64,000 nt of DNA from Semisulcospira habei (Eukaryota; Mollusca; Gastropoda; Semisulcospiridae): assembly GCA_036245525.1 (NCBI GenBank), contig BTPG01000004.1, positions 157,791,559 to 157,855,558 of the forward strand, given 5' to 3'. The stretch's first letter is position 1, and each line of letters begins with the position of its first letter. Positions 23,035 through 33,745 of the stretch are shown one piece after another. The notes under the pieces were generated by a model that was given only the letters and a program-made list of their open reading frames with translations, made no database searches and was not told the origin of the DNA. The position numbers and the translations under genes are program-made.

Positions 23035-24032
23035 GAATTAGCAAACACAGTAATACAAGAAACTTCATTTACAGAAGGGCAAATAAATGAGGCTATGAAA
23101 ACAATGGGTGACTCTCCTTTGACAATGCGGGAAATTATGGGGTTGGATAAATCACTGCAGTCAATCAGATGTGAGCTGGTGAATAATGTAACCAAACTAG
23201 GCGAGCTTGATAATCACATAGAAAGAGAAAAAGAAAAATTAGCTAAAGCTGATGATGAGAATTATGACACAGAAATGAAAGAAAGAATACAACACAGATT
23301 AAATGATTTGCAGATAGAAAGATCAGCACGGCTAGAAGTAGTTGAAATTGGGAAAGAAAAACTGAAAACACAGGTCAACAGGATTAGAGAAACTAGTCAG
23401 AAAATACTTCACGAAGACACAACTTTGGCTGAGAGATTGAAAACACTTTTCAGAGAGCAGGGTATCACTATTGCAAGTTTAATTACTGCTCTTGGATTTA
23501 TTATCAGTACTGTAGTGTTAGCTGTAACGGGTGGACCAGGTTGTAGCACCCCGGCCCCTCCAGCTCCTCCAGTTCCATCAGACTCAAAAGATTTACAGTC
23601 GTGGGTAAAACAAAACAGCTGTCTCATATATCAGACTTACTTCAGAAATTAGCTGTAAAAGCAATGGATGCCTTGCCTGGCATAATAGGGAGTGTTGTCA
23701 GTTGGCTTATAAGTACTGCAGCAAAGATAGTAGGGTTTATGGCAGAGCATGTATGGGTCTTTTTGGTGACAGTAGGAGGGTTAATTATAGGGTATTTAAT
23801 GAAACAGGTAAGAAGTAATATCCCTAATCCAGTAAGGCCTATTACCAATGCAGTTCTCTCTGACTCATGTGTGTTTACTGGGGTTACTGGCTGTACTGGT
23901 GCTGGTACCGGTGCAGGTGTCGGTGCAGATGCTGTGGCTGTTACTGACATTACTGGCATTACTGTCTGTACAGGTGATGATGATGTTACTGGCGTTACTG
24001 GCGTTATTAATGATTTTAATGGTTGTAGGTGA
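23011..24032 (+). pseudogene. Polinton-type coiled-coil/membrane protein, frameshifted
   Basis: The first frame gives about 200 residues. Residues 20-50 hold 'GQINEAMKTMGDSPLTMREI', residues 55-135 are charged and helical (coiled-coil character), residues 151-173 form a membrane helix ('GITIASLITALGFIISTVVL') and residues 181-190 are proline-rich. The frame then ends early, while the expected continuation, including a second hydrophobic part ('ALPGIIGSVVSWLIS'), is found in another frame from about 23,610. So one indel near 23,605-23,620 breaks the gene. From memory this family recurs in cnidarian and mollusc genomes next to Polinton-type genes; its function is unknown, and a membrane-linked virion or inner-core role is only a guess. 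Its 3' part overlaps the - strand gene that converges on it. Confidence 0.7.
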
Positions 24033-26043
24033 GTGGTTGTTGGGCTCAAGTTTACAGATTGATTGAGGCCTAATTTCTGATCACTCCCTGCAACAATTAT
24101 TTCATTATTATAATTTATTATTGTACCCATTTGGAGTTGAAGGTCAGATGGTAACATGTATAGCCCGATGCCAACTACAAAATGTTCGCAGATGATACTA
24201 AAATCTATAATGAATCGAGCAATAAAGACGTGTTGCAGCACGATTTGGATCACTTGCAAGAGTGGTCCGACACATGGGACTTACATTTTAATGTCGAGAA
24301 ATGCAAGGTCTTACATGCTGGAAGGAACAATCCTGAACACGATTACTTGAAGAAAGTGAACAGCAACATTAAAAAGGTGGTATCTTGTGAGGAGGAAAGA
24401 GATTTAGGTGTGGTCTTCGACAAAGTTCTATCTTTTGACCCCCATATTCAGAACTGCATCAATAAGGCCAACAAAATGGTTGGAGTAATTAAGAGAGCTT
24501 TTAATTATTTGGACAAGGACATTTTTAGTAAACAGTATAAATCACTAGTCAGACCACATTTAGAGTATGCAAACATTGTATGGTACCCAGGTTTAAAGAG
24601 ACAATCAGCTGCACTCGAAAGGGTGCAGAGACGAGCAACAAAGCTGGTCAAAGAATGTAGAAATATGACTTATTCAGACAGACTCAGATACTTTGGATTA
24701 CACTTCTTACGCGGACGTAGAATACGGGGAGACTTAATCCAAGTTTTTAAAATTTATAAAGGCATCGATGACCTAAAGTGGAACGACTTTTTTGCAACAC
24801 CATTCTGTGACAGAACCCGAAATTCTGAAGGGAAAATCTTTGTACAGCACTGTAACACTAACCTGTGGAAGTTTTGTTTTACTAACAGAGTTGCCATTGT
24901 TTGGAATGACTTACCAGTTTCATTAAAAAAAGCATCTAATATAAATTCTTTTAAAAACCAGCTGGACGAATTACCAAAATTTAAAGAGATTTTTTATTCC
25001 TATGATGAATGATTTTATAGGAAAATTGCATGCATAGCAGACCCATAAAGGAACTAAAGAAAGAAAGGACATTTATAAAGGCCTCACAGCCTATTTTGTC
25101 CTCACAATACTACTACTACTACTACAAAGTCAACTTTCGATCTGGCATATCTGAGCACGCCTTGGTAGTGTTTGCTTGAAGGGAGATCAACAACTGAGTT
25201 AATTAAATCTTCAAGGTTTGCAAGAAACTGTTTCTGTGCTTCAAATTTCCCACTCCCGTTTAAATATTTGACTTTGTTTGAGCTTGTGCTCCTAGTATAC
25301 ACCACACAAACGTTCTGATAGACTCATTTATGCGTTCGACTCCTGCTTGAGTTAAACCCGTCACTCTTATCTAAGACAAATGTGGTCCAGGCATTAGACT
25401 TTTTCTGTTCAATTGAGCCCAACCACACTTCAGATTTTGATGAGAATGAAGAGTAGGGAGGCCAGTAATCTTGAGGGTATTGTCTGTGACTCATAGCATA
25501 ATACAATGCACCCATTCCTTTGTGATCATCAAGTTTTTGTGTAAAGTCATACTTTGTACTGATGTTAAATTCATTACAGATCCATTCAAATGCTTTCAAA
25601 TCCATCAGATTGTTAAACTGATTAAAACTGGATTCAGTGGGCAGTGGGGTATGGAGTTCTGACAGTATTCTTCTAAGCTTGTAATATGTGTGGAAACGAT
25701 AGACAGACTTAATCAGTTTGTTTGGGTGATTTAAATGGTCTGTAAAAGAAACCCCACAGCCTGTAGTTGAGCATAGTATAGCAAAATTAAGTTGGTTTTG
25801 AAACATCTGTAGTGGGCTTGAAGACCACTTTCTTGCAGTTGCATCATCTGTAATTGGAGGGTTTAGGTAATGATCATATGGATTTGGCACTTTCACTTGA
25901 AATAAATCTCCTTCAGACAAAGCTATATCGAGCTCATTTAGCTGAATTATTTTCTGATCATAAGTTGGCACGACATTGTACTTGGCATCCATGTTAAATT
26001 GAAATGCATTTACAGTGGCAACTGTTGGTGATTTAAATTCCAT
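23642..26043 (-). pseudogene. Large Polinton-type protein with Pro-rich linker and tail anchor, broken by a LINE
   Basis: The gene starts at 26,043 ('MEFKSPTVATVNAF') and runs leftward. The first 240 residues include 'KWSSSPLQMFQNQLNFAILC' and 'TTGCGVSF'. A 1-base indel near 25,360 and another near 25,258 shift the frame; the next part has 'FEAQKQFLANLEDLINS' and 'VDLPSS'. At 25,121 a CR1-like LINE interrupts the gene; it resumes at 24,181 with 'GIGLYMLPSDLQLQMG' and 'YNNEIIVAGSDQKLGLN', followed by a Thr/Pro/Val-rich linker (24,020-23,880) and a membrane helix ('ALVIGLTGLGILLLTCF'). Counting one copy of the 8-bp target-site duplication, the frames on both sides of the LINE are in register. 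The family is uncharacterised; a capsid-associated role is possible but unproven. It is diverged, with at least two frameshifts plus the insertion. Confidence 0.72.
24182..25120 (+). mobile_element. CR1-like LINE fragment inserted in the Polinton gene, with 8-bp TSD
   Basis: The insertion begins exactly at the RT catalytic box ('MFADDTKIY') and gives one 276-residue frame (24,182-25,012) with 'LQHDLDHLQEWSDTWDLHFN', 'EKCKVLHAG', 'ERDLGVVFD', 'YKSLVRPHLEYANIVW' and 'LERVQRRATKLVK', all typical of CR1/Jockey-group RTs. A short 3' untranslated part ends in (TAC)n at 25,110-25,120. The 8 bases 'actacaaa' occur at 24,174-24,181 and again at 25,121-25,128, directly flanking the element, so this is a target-site duplication. 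The retained frame is open, which makes the insertion younger than the decay of its target would suggest. Confidence 0.9.
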
Positions 26044-26044
26044 T

Positions 26045-26786
26045 ATGATTTTTTATGTGATTATAAAAATGTTTATAATCTTATCAAATATTGACACAAG
26101 CAAACCAGTGTGGTTAACTAATGGAATCGATAATCGTGATGGTAGCAAGACTGTAGCTATTCATGAAATGTTCTACACTGTAAAGTGGTTTAATGTAACA
26201 GATGATAAAAAATACTCTGTAAGTGGAACTCTTGATGGTTTAGAAAAGGGTGATATTTTATGAGCTGGGTATTATGACTTTTGTACTTTAGCTGAATGGC
26301 TTCAAAATGAATTTAAAATTAAGGCAACTTTAAACCCAGCTAATTTACTTGTTACAATTAAATTTCTGACAAGTGGAAACTTTTCTATATCAATTAGTCT
26401 TTTATTATTACTTGGATTTTTAGGTAAAAAAATAATACATCCAGATGAAGATTGGACATTGTCAGTGGGGCGTCTACTTTCACCCAAAAAACCAAGAATA
26501 ACTGGCAGATATCCTGTTCATTTGTCAGTACACACAGTGCTAAATGTTCATTTGAAACAACTAAGCACTACTAATAATCTTCACAATGGAAAGCCTTCGA
26601 CATTGTTGAAATGTGTGCCGACTGGAACTGCTCCTTATGGCGAAAATGTAGTTGTTAGATTTCCTAATTCTCAGTTTTAAAAAATTGGGCTGCAGTTTCT
26701 TTGAATCATTGTGCTTATATGTAACTAATCAGGATGACAAAGCAGTTGTGATGCATGATTTTAATGTTGTGTTGGAAGTTAAATAA
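26045..26786 (+). pseudogene. Polinton-type structural protein, penton-type candidate, broken
   Basis: Read in one frame from about 26,045, this gives 'AIHEMFYTVKWFNVTDDKKY', an in-frame TGA (26,261-26,263), then 'AGYYDFCTLAEWL', 'LLLLLGFLGKKIIHPDEDW' and 'LNVHLKQLSTTNNLHNGKPS'. The frame is lost at an A/T run near 26,676-26,686 and the C-terminus continues in another frame to a TAA at 26,784. The order 'AGYY(D/N)xC...LLGF...HL...S..NLHNG.PSTLL' matches, from memory, an uncharacterised family widespread in animal Polinton-type elements, some members of which I believe act as a penton or minor capsid protein. The function is therefore tentative. It is divergent from the gene starting at 26,043, so the two starts face apart across almost no intergenic space, suggesting a shared bidirectional promoter. 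Confidence 0.65.
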
Positions 26787-26809
26787 ATTTTATTTTTGCA
26801 AAATAAAAA

Positions 26810-27686
26810 ATGAGCGGTCTTGGTCCAAAGCCAAGAATTGTACCAGTTGCATATCCGTCAATAGAGTTGAAAGATTTGGCTGACGTGCAAGATTTTGATA
26901 AAGAAGGTGAGGTAGGAGAGGTGTATGGTTGTTTCCGTTGGATTGTGCAAACAAAAGGTAATTGATGATGTAAAAGATGGTGCTGAGAGACAGTTTCCTA
27001 AACTTAGTCGACTTCATGATGTTACTGTTCCTACTCCTGTAAGTAATGTGCTCTACAGCTTAAAACATGTGGGTAATAAGTGGGTAATTATTCCTACCCC
27101 TGTTCCGCTTGCACCTATCCCAATTGTATGGGACGTAAAGTTTGTATTTATCAGTCCTTATGTTTATTTTACTGATGAAGGTGCCTTAGTATTTAGAAAA
27201 GTTGTTAACTCTGAGCCAATGCTTGTAAGTCTTGTGCCAAGCTATTTCACATAAACCAATAGCAGAGAAAAACTAAAACTTCAAGAGTATGGAAAACGAA
27301 GGTATTTTCTTACAAATAGAAAGGGTAGAACAGATACTTCTATTTCGTTCGTACCAGCAAATTTTACCATAGATAGAGAAGCAACAATAGTTTTTGAAAT
27401 TCTCATGAGATCTTTGGATGCTGTGAAAGAAGCAGATATCGCACAGGGAATCAAACTTACATGGGATAGCTCAGTGGCAGAGTCAACAAAGGTTGTTATT
27501 ACTATTAGAAAAATCAATACAGATTTTGAAGTTTCGAGTAGTGTCCCTGCTGTTAAGGTAGTGATTGATAAAGCAACTCTAGTTCATCTAAGTTTCATAA
27601 ACCTAGAACACATAGATCTTGTTTCGTTATATTACGCTAGCATATTGTATACCTTTGAAGAGTTGCAAAATAAATTAGAAGATTAA
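26810..27686 (+). pseudogene. Polinton-type protein of unknown role, about 290 residues, broken
   Basis: The start at 26,810 ('MSGLGPKPRIVPVAYPSIEL') is preceded by the motif 'tttttgcaaaataaaaa', close to that of the capsid gene at 48,997. The frame shifts near 26,940-26,960 and continues with 'GAERQFPKLSRLHDVTVPTP' and 'WDVKFVFISPYVYF'. An in-frame TAA at 27,252-27,254 interrupts it, and the same frame carries on through 'FVPANFTIDREATIVFEIL' and 'LVHLSFINLEHIDL' to the stop at 27,686. Beta-strand-like spacing and lack of charged helices would suit a jelly-roll or other virion protein, but I do not recognise it. Confidence 0.55.
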
Positions 27687-27712
27687 ATTTAAAAAATATT
27701 TGCCACAAAAAA

Positions 27713-28337
27713 ATGCCACGACTGTATCCGCAAATACCGCCTGAGCCGCTTGAGCCTATTGTTCCAGATAGATCATTACAGGCAGACTCATTCCGATTAA
27801 TGAATATTACATTAGCGTTGAAGTATTTGGAAGGAGAACAAGCAAAATACTCCTGGTGCAAAAGACGATATAAAATTGTTTTCAATTCTGTACACAACAC
27901 TTCAATGGCCGTTGGTGTGGTTTCACCTGGATTATCTGTCACTGGTTTAGCTCTGTTTGCTACAGGACTGGGAAGTGTCATAGGAATTGCTATTGAAGGA
28001 GTTGGCGCTGCCACAGGTCTGGCATGCTTTGGTTTGGAAGCCCTTAACAAAAGATTTTTTACGAAGTTGCAGAAGCATGAAGCCTTGAGTACGCTCGCTG
28101 AGCAGTATGAAACTTATTATCAGTAAGGCTTTAGACGATAATAAAATTGACAATCATGAATTTAAGAGAGTGCAGGATGATTTGGCCAATTACAAACAAC
28201 AGAAATCTGAAATTCAAAATAAGATGCGTTGTCAACCCACAAATGTTGAAGAACTAAAGAAATATTTTTTAGAGGAAGGGACAAAGATAGGTGTAGAAGA
28301 AACTATGAAAAAGGTTCAAGGACTTATAAGGAATTAA
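27713..28337 (+). pseudogene. Polinton-type Gly-rich membrane protein, one frameshift
   Basis: The frame starts at 27,713 ('MPRLYPQIPPEPLEPIVPDR') after 'tatttgccacaaaaaa'. Residues about 63-110 form two glycine-rich hydrophobic segments ('LSVTGLALFATGLGSVIGIA' and a second one), followed by a lysine-rich stretch. The frame ends at 28,126, but the conserved-looking continuation ('ISKALDDNKIDNHEFKRVQD', then helical, ending 'MKKVQGLIRN') is in another frame from about 28,107 to 28,337, so one indel splits the gene. The two-part layout, double hydrophobic segment then helical tail, is shared from memory with a recurrent family in cnidarian Polinton-type elements. Function unknown; a membrane-active virion component is possible. 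Confidence 0.65.
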
Positions 28338-28835
28338 CGATAGGTTTTAGTAATCCATTAATTTTGTAATACTCTTCACAAGGAGATGTCGTGCCTTTCT
28401 CGCCTGCCTATCTAACACCATCTGCCCCACCACCAGAATATTACTGAAAAAAAAAAAAAGTTTTTATGTTGTCCTTATAACTTGGGAAATCTGTCCGAGT
28501 AAGTTGTTGACTTGGGTCAATAACTTACAAGTTCTTATGTTAAGACACTTGTAAGAACTTGTTTTAAGTCACTTATTAGAACTTAGCCAACTAACTTCAA
28601 AGTTAGTTAGCAGTTGTAGGTGACTTTGGAAATTTGTTAACAAGTGTCTGTAGGTAACTTTGAAAATTTGTTATCAAGTGCGTGTGGGCACTTGATTACA
28701 ATGGTGTTTTTTGTGAGTTGTGTATGTGTGTTGTTAATAATAAAAAAAATAACCTTGCTTTTATATTATTGACTCAGAGATAATTGTATAGATGTACTTG
28801 AAATGCCTTTTTACCTATCTCTAATGTACATAAAC
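28338..28835. repeat. Hairpin-prone spacer beyond the Polinton-type fragment
   Basis: A short open tail without ATG (28,367-28,446) ends '...LTPSAPPPEYY'. After it come inverted repeats: 'acaagttctta' with 'taagaacttgt' (about 28,530-28,562), and 'aactaactt' with 'aagttagtt' (28,587-28,609). Direct repeats follow ('actttggaaatttgttaaca' and a variant 45 bases later). These could be remnants of an element end, but no matching copy is seen at the left boundary. Confidence 0.4.
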
Positions 28836-28837
28836 AC

Positions 28838-28951
28838 ATACATGCACACACACACACAAGCACACACACACATGCAAGCACGCACATGCAAGCATACACA
28901 TACACATACATGTACACTTACACAAGCACAATCAAACACACATACATGTAC

Positions 28952-28988
<37 letters not shown>

Positions 28989-29030
28989 CACGCAAGCATG
29001 CACACGTACAGACTGGCAGACACACACAAA
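28838..29030. repeat. (CA)n-rich microsatellite region
   Basis: Interrupted CA repeats with CATG/CACG variants; the purest part is about 28,959-28,986. Confidence 0.9.
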
Positions 29031-29099
29031 ATCTTTATTCAACATGCATAAATATTGAACTCCCGTCAGAACACATCACCATGCGTCAGTTTGCCACAT

Positions 29100-30530
29100 G
29101 TAGAACTGTCAACTTTCGCATTGCGTGTGTGTTGCGCCTTGTGTCCTATTCACAGGTCTTCCTAGCAACCGCGGTTTGCTCAAACCGCAGGGTGTGAACA
29201 TAAGATTGAGGAGTTTGTATTAAGTGACATTTAACTCTGTGTTCTATGACTCTTTTCGGTTGTCAACATCAACAGTCCGCTAAATATAACACTACAGCTA
29301 ACCTGCAGAGCTCGGCCGAGTTTTCACAATTTCTGAGTAAGCTATTGCTCAATGATCACGTGATGCACTAACAGATCATTTCAGAAAATGGTAGACTGAC
29401 AACTTTCGCATTGTGCCTTGTGTCGTATTCACAGGCCTTCCTAGCAACCGCGGTTTGCTCAAACCGCAGGGCCTAAACAAAAGATTGAGAAGTTTTATTA
29501 AGGGACATTTAACTCTGTGTTTTATGTCTCTTTCAGTTGCCAAATAGTCAACTTTTATATTAAAAGACATTTAACTCTGTGTTCTATGACTCTTTTTGGT
29601 TGCCAACTAGTCATCAACAGACCGCTAAATATAACATGTGGGTAGACTGACAACTTCCGCATTGCGTGTGTTGTGAATCCCCGTTGTACGCAAATTGTCG
29701 CTGCACATGGCTAGTCTGCGGCCGCGTTGTTTAATGACAGCAAGGACAGCATAGCCGCCTTAGAAACCGCGGTTTGCTTAAACCGCAGGGTGTTAACAGG
29801 AGACTGAAGACTTTGTATTAAGAGTCATTTAACTCTGTGTTCTGTCTCTGTCTTTTTGGTTGCTACAGACGCTACAGACCGCTAAATATAAAATATGGGT
29901 AGACTGGCAAATTCCACATTGCAGCGGCTAGTGACGTATTTGACTCCTCGCTGTACACAAATAACACTGCCTGCAGTTTGCGGCCGCGCTGTTACCGCCA
30001 GCGGTGGTTGCTACGCACAGTCTAGCTTAGAAACCGTGGTTTGCTTAAACCACAGGGTGTTATCAGGACACTGAAGACTTTGTATTAAGAACCAGTTTAA
30101 CTCTATGATCTGCCTCTCATTTCTTATTTTTTTACGAGACGGAAGTGATAACAAATGACTCTGCACCCTGCGCTAAAGCCCCGCGGTTTGCTCAAACTGC
30201 AGGGCCTAAACAAAAGATTGAGGAGTTTGTAATAAGATTCATTTAACTCTGTGTTCTGCCTATCATTTACTAGTTGTCCACAACACGAAAGTGATACAAA
30301 TGGCTCTATATAAAAAGGCTTAGTCTTATGTAACGCCGCGCCAATAGCGGTGTTTGGCCAAGGCCAGTTCTCCGTCTTCCTTTCTGAGCCAAACGTGGTT
30401 TCAGCAAACCGCAGGGCGTATACAGAAGATTGAGGAGTTTGCATTAAGAGTAATTTAACTCTGTTCTGTTTCTCTTTTGGGTTGTTTACGGCACGGAAGT
30501 GAAAGCAACTGACTCTTTTTGAAAGGCTCA
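29100..30530. repeat. Six-unit repeat array, each unit with an 18-bp hairpin
   Basis: Hairpins of the form GCGGTTTG-CT-CAAACCGC occur at 29,171, 29,450, 29,769, 30,036, 30,183 and 30,395. Each is followed by 'agggtg/agggcc', 'agattgaggagttt' or a variant, and 'atttaactctgtgttct'. Spacing varies (147-319 bases). The fourth unit has paired changes in both arms (GTGGTTT.../...AAACCAC), so the stem is kept. No protein frame is conserved between units. The array lies in the last kinase intron. I do not know its origin. Confidence 0.75.
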
Positions 30531-31252
30531 ATGTTCTGTTTACGCCATGCGCTAACTACGTAAATAGCACGCTGACAAGCTTTCAGTGACTGCGCAAAAT
30601 TGAAAGCTTGTCATTCTTGTAGCTGGTTGTACACACTCGGCTAGGCCGCGATAGATCAGTAAGTTTTTCTTTTGAGTCTCGGCTCACGGCAGGCTAACCT
30701 TTTTGTTGTTTCAACATAACGCACCATAGTAATATTCTGCAAGATTTAGCCTTAGCACTGATTATGAAGTCCGGAATTTGTGGTATTTCCAATGACGAAC
30801 ACAAATGAACACGTCCTTACACAGCAACGAGAAACGACACAATCATGGCGAAATACTTTGTCATCTGGTCAAGGCTGGTTGGCACGTGATGTTGCTAATA
30901 GAAACATTGACGTCACTTCTGCTTGGCGGGGTGTTGTGTTATCGGGAATTCCTACAATGACGCAAACTAGTCATTTCCCGGAAACAGCTGATCATCAATT
31001 CGTTTGCATAGACAAAGCTGGTAAAAACTGTGACTGTTGATATTTTAATTAACATTTGTTAAAAAAATTAAATGGCAGCATTAATTATTTAGGTAGGGTA
31101 GGGGATCTGCCTTAATAATCGCAGGTTGACAGCTGATCAAAAATCGTTGCTTTGAATGATTTCTGGAATGGAACTAGTACGGCTGGGCGATTAAAGCTGT
31201 TGGAGCGAGTTGGTCGAGTCGGTTTGTCTGAATGGCTAGTTGATTAGAATAA
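30531..31252. other. No gene recognised; one 13-bp inverted repeat
   Basis: 'tgacaagctttca' (30,571) pairs with 'tgaaagcttgtca' (30,600), a perfect 13-bp stem with a loop of about 16 bases. Nothing else is recognised in this intronic stretch. Confidence 0.45.
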
Positions 31253-33141
31253 TTAATTGATTGGGGGAGGGGTGGGGTTAAAGCCCCACATCTTCTCTCT
31301 CTGATGGGAAGACTCTCGAACTACAGGAATGAGGTGCTGAAAGTCATGTAGTACAGATTCCACGTCATTGCTGGTGGCACAGTCATTTGTGCCAACGTGG
31401 ACCACTGCACTACCGATGTAGCGTGGCGCGATGTTGGACAGGGCCTTTGCCAACTGGTCAACCTTTACCCCCCCCCCCCCCCCCTACCGCAGGGTGCGCA
31501 CACATGTAGCACCGCTTAAGTCCAAGCGACGACGATCCACCCGTTGGAGATTGGAGTCGCCGATTAATAGCGCATTGACTCTGCCCTCGGGTGGGAGTCG
31601 AACACTATGCTGACGGCGCTCTCGCGGCGGCTGATCCTGGAGCTTACGTGCATTAGGGGATTAGTTTCAGTGGCACCGCTGCTCCCTGCCGTCTCTTCCA
31701 TGGCCACAGACGCACGCTGAGACGGGTGGGTTTGGGTGTACTCCTTTGGAACAGAATCAGAGGGGTTCAACGTAGTGATGGAGGTAGGGGAGTGAAATTC
31801 AGAGGAAAGGGAACTGGTACCGGACGGTGGCGGTGGTGACTGACAGTGATCAGGCAAGGCAACGGGGGTTTGCTGCTCTGGGGCATTTATTTTCTGTTTA
31901 GCCAACATTTCATTACACCGGCTTTCAAGAGAATCCACTTTGCCCAGCTTGCTTGTGAGGATGGACACTTGCTTTGGGAGATTGTTCAGATTTCTAACCT
32001 GCTCCTGTAGACTGATGTTGTCCTGTTTAAGAGTGTCTATTTCAGCTTTGAGTTGTTCTATAAAAACACGTTGTTTGTTTTCGAACTGAACTTTTAGGTC
32101 CAAAATTAGTCCAACCACACAATCAAAACATTTGGTCGCGTGGACAGGTTGTGCACACTGATAGCAGCACAACTGGGGGCACTGAGTAGAGGCACGTAAG
32201 GTGAGGACAGGTTGTGCACACTGATAGCAGCACAACTGGGGGCACTGAGTAGAGGCATGTAAGGTTACGCAGGATGTTGTCTCATTAGCGGTGTCCACTT
32301 GAGGGCAGGGGGCGATGGGTGTGGCGTTAGGAACGGCAGGCGGCTGTTCCGTTATTTCCGGAGAAGTGGGGTCTTGTTGAGTGGTCAGTGCAGCCTGATT
32401 GGAGGAATCGGCTGGCGGGATTAAGTCTTCAGTTGAGGGGGAGGGGCTTACATCAGCTGGAGGTGTAGCAGTATCATCTACGGTAACGTTAAGCTCGCCA
32501 GCAATGACCACTAAATCCTCGCCGTATGCCTCCTTTGGCAGGTGTTCTGTGGGTGGGGGCATAATGGCAAGAAGTGTGGATGGGGCGGGAATGGTTTATC
32601 AGCAGGCATGATAGGCAGTGTGGTGTCAGTTTGGGGGAGGATGCCGGAAGTGCTGTCACCACTCATGTCGCTGACAAGGGCTTTGAGTTTTGTCAAACTC
32701 ATTGTTTACCCATTCAGGGCACACATTTCCTTGTATGGTGACAGTGCCTGTGGTGTGGAACAGAGTCAGAGTTACCAGTTTACGGCTCACGTACCTCAGT
32801 TGCACAATAGTTTTGTATAGTTCACTAGGGGAAGGGACACAGGGAACGGGCACTGTGGTGATTTTTAGACAGCGCTCGTTCTCGTCGTTTTCGTCATATT
32901 GAAAGTCTGTCCATTCACACGAGACCTTGGCAGGGCACTCCAGAACATATCTAGTGTGAAAAACATACCTCCAAAAGGGCAGCTTGACGGAGGGCGCTAG
33001 AAACTGTTTTTGGAAGGGGTCTTTTGTATGAATGATATGCTCGGTGTCGATAGCATACTTAGCAGCGTGAGCTGCGCGGGTGGTGGGACCCATGGTGTTG
33101 TTGGTGGCCGTTACATGGTCATGGCGAGACGATGCTGTCAA
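31253..33141 (-). pseudogene. LINE ORF1 remnant with coiled coil and SGNH (GDSL) esterase domain
   Basis: Reading leftward, a first frame (33,141-32,656) has a basic N-terminal domain ('PFWRYVFHTRYVLECPAKVS'). After frame changes near 32,700-32,560 comes a Thr/Pro-rich linker, a Cys-rich segment present as a tandem duplicate of 'STQCPQLCCYQCAQPV' (69-bp repeat, about 32,140-32,270), and a coiled coil ('FIEQLKAEIDTLKQDNISLQ'). A further frame carries 'LLIGDSNLQRVDRR' (esterase block I, GDS) around 31,580-31,545, then a poly-C run (31,469-31,484) destroys the frame, and 'AVVHVGTNDC' (block with G.ND) follows. SGNH esterase domains occur in ORF1 of CR1/L2-group LINEs, where they may help membrane or RNP handling. 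No ORF2 adjoins. A domesticated host gene is unlikely given the frame breaks. Confidence 0.6.
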
Positions 33142-33297
33142 CTAGAATGTTATGTGCAACCGTTCGGGCGCGTGGACTTTTTCTGATACACAGCTGGAAG
33201 GCGTGCTAGGACCAGTGCCCTCGACGCTCCAGCCATCGTGTACTGCTTAGTGCATTAGCACTCTTGGCGGAGCGTGGCCTATGCGGTAGGCATCCTT

Positions 33298-33397
33298 GAA
33301 GATAAGACAAGGCCAGGCGGTTTGAAGATAAGACAAGGTGAGGCGGCTTGAAGATAAGACAAGGCGAGGCGGCTTGAAGATAAGACAAGGCGAGGCA
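33298..33397. repeat. 26-bp tandem repeat, four copies
   Basis: The unit 'gaagataagacaaggcgagg' plus 'cggctt' begins at 33,298, 33,324, 33,350 and 33,376, with one or two changes between copies. Confidence 0.9.
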
Positions 33398-33645
33398 AAA
33401 AAATTCCGGCGCCTGCCGGCGGCGTGTAATGTCGGTTGAATCAGAGCCGGGGAAGAATAGAAAATCACAAATACCTCACAAGGTCCTTTTTGAATCGCAG
33501 CAGTAGATGCTCCATCAGAAGCATGACACCGACACGATGCTATACGTTTCAAGACAAGAGATACAGTATAACGTTTATAAAGTAAAAAAAAAATGCAACA
33601 TCGATATAAAACGTGGCACAAGCGTCGGCATGTGCACCGGAAGAG

Positions 33646-33647
<2 letters not shown>

Positions 33648-33741
<94 letters not shown>

Positions 33742-33745
33742 GAAA
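33648..33745. repeat. (GA)n followed by (CAGA)n microsatellite
   Basis: About 27 GA units are followed by nine or so CAGA units. Confidence 0.95.

Larger units (their letters stand above)
22860..28340. mobile_element. Decayed Polinton/Maverick-type fragment in the kinase intron (left gene set)
   Basis: Five genes with a virus-like compact layout lie here: + strand coiled-coil/membrane protein (23,011-24,032), - strand large protein (26,043 leftward to 23,642), then + strand penton-type candidate (26,045), unknown protein (26,810) and glycine-rich membrane protein (27,713). All belong, from memory, to uncharacterised families that recur with Polinton-type elements in cnidarian and molluscan genomes. 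Every gene carries at least one frameshift or stop, and a CR1-like LINE is inserted at 24,182-25,120. No terminal inverted repeat, polymerase, ATPase or integrase is present. The gene content is complementary to the segment at 48.76-57.27 kb. The boundaries given are those of coding similarity and not true ends. Confidence 0.75.
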
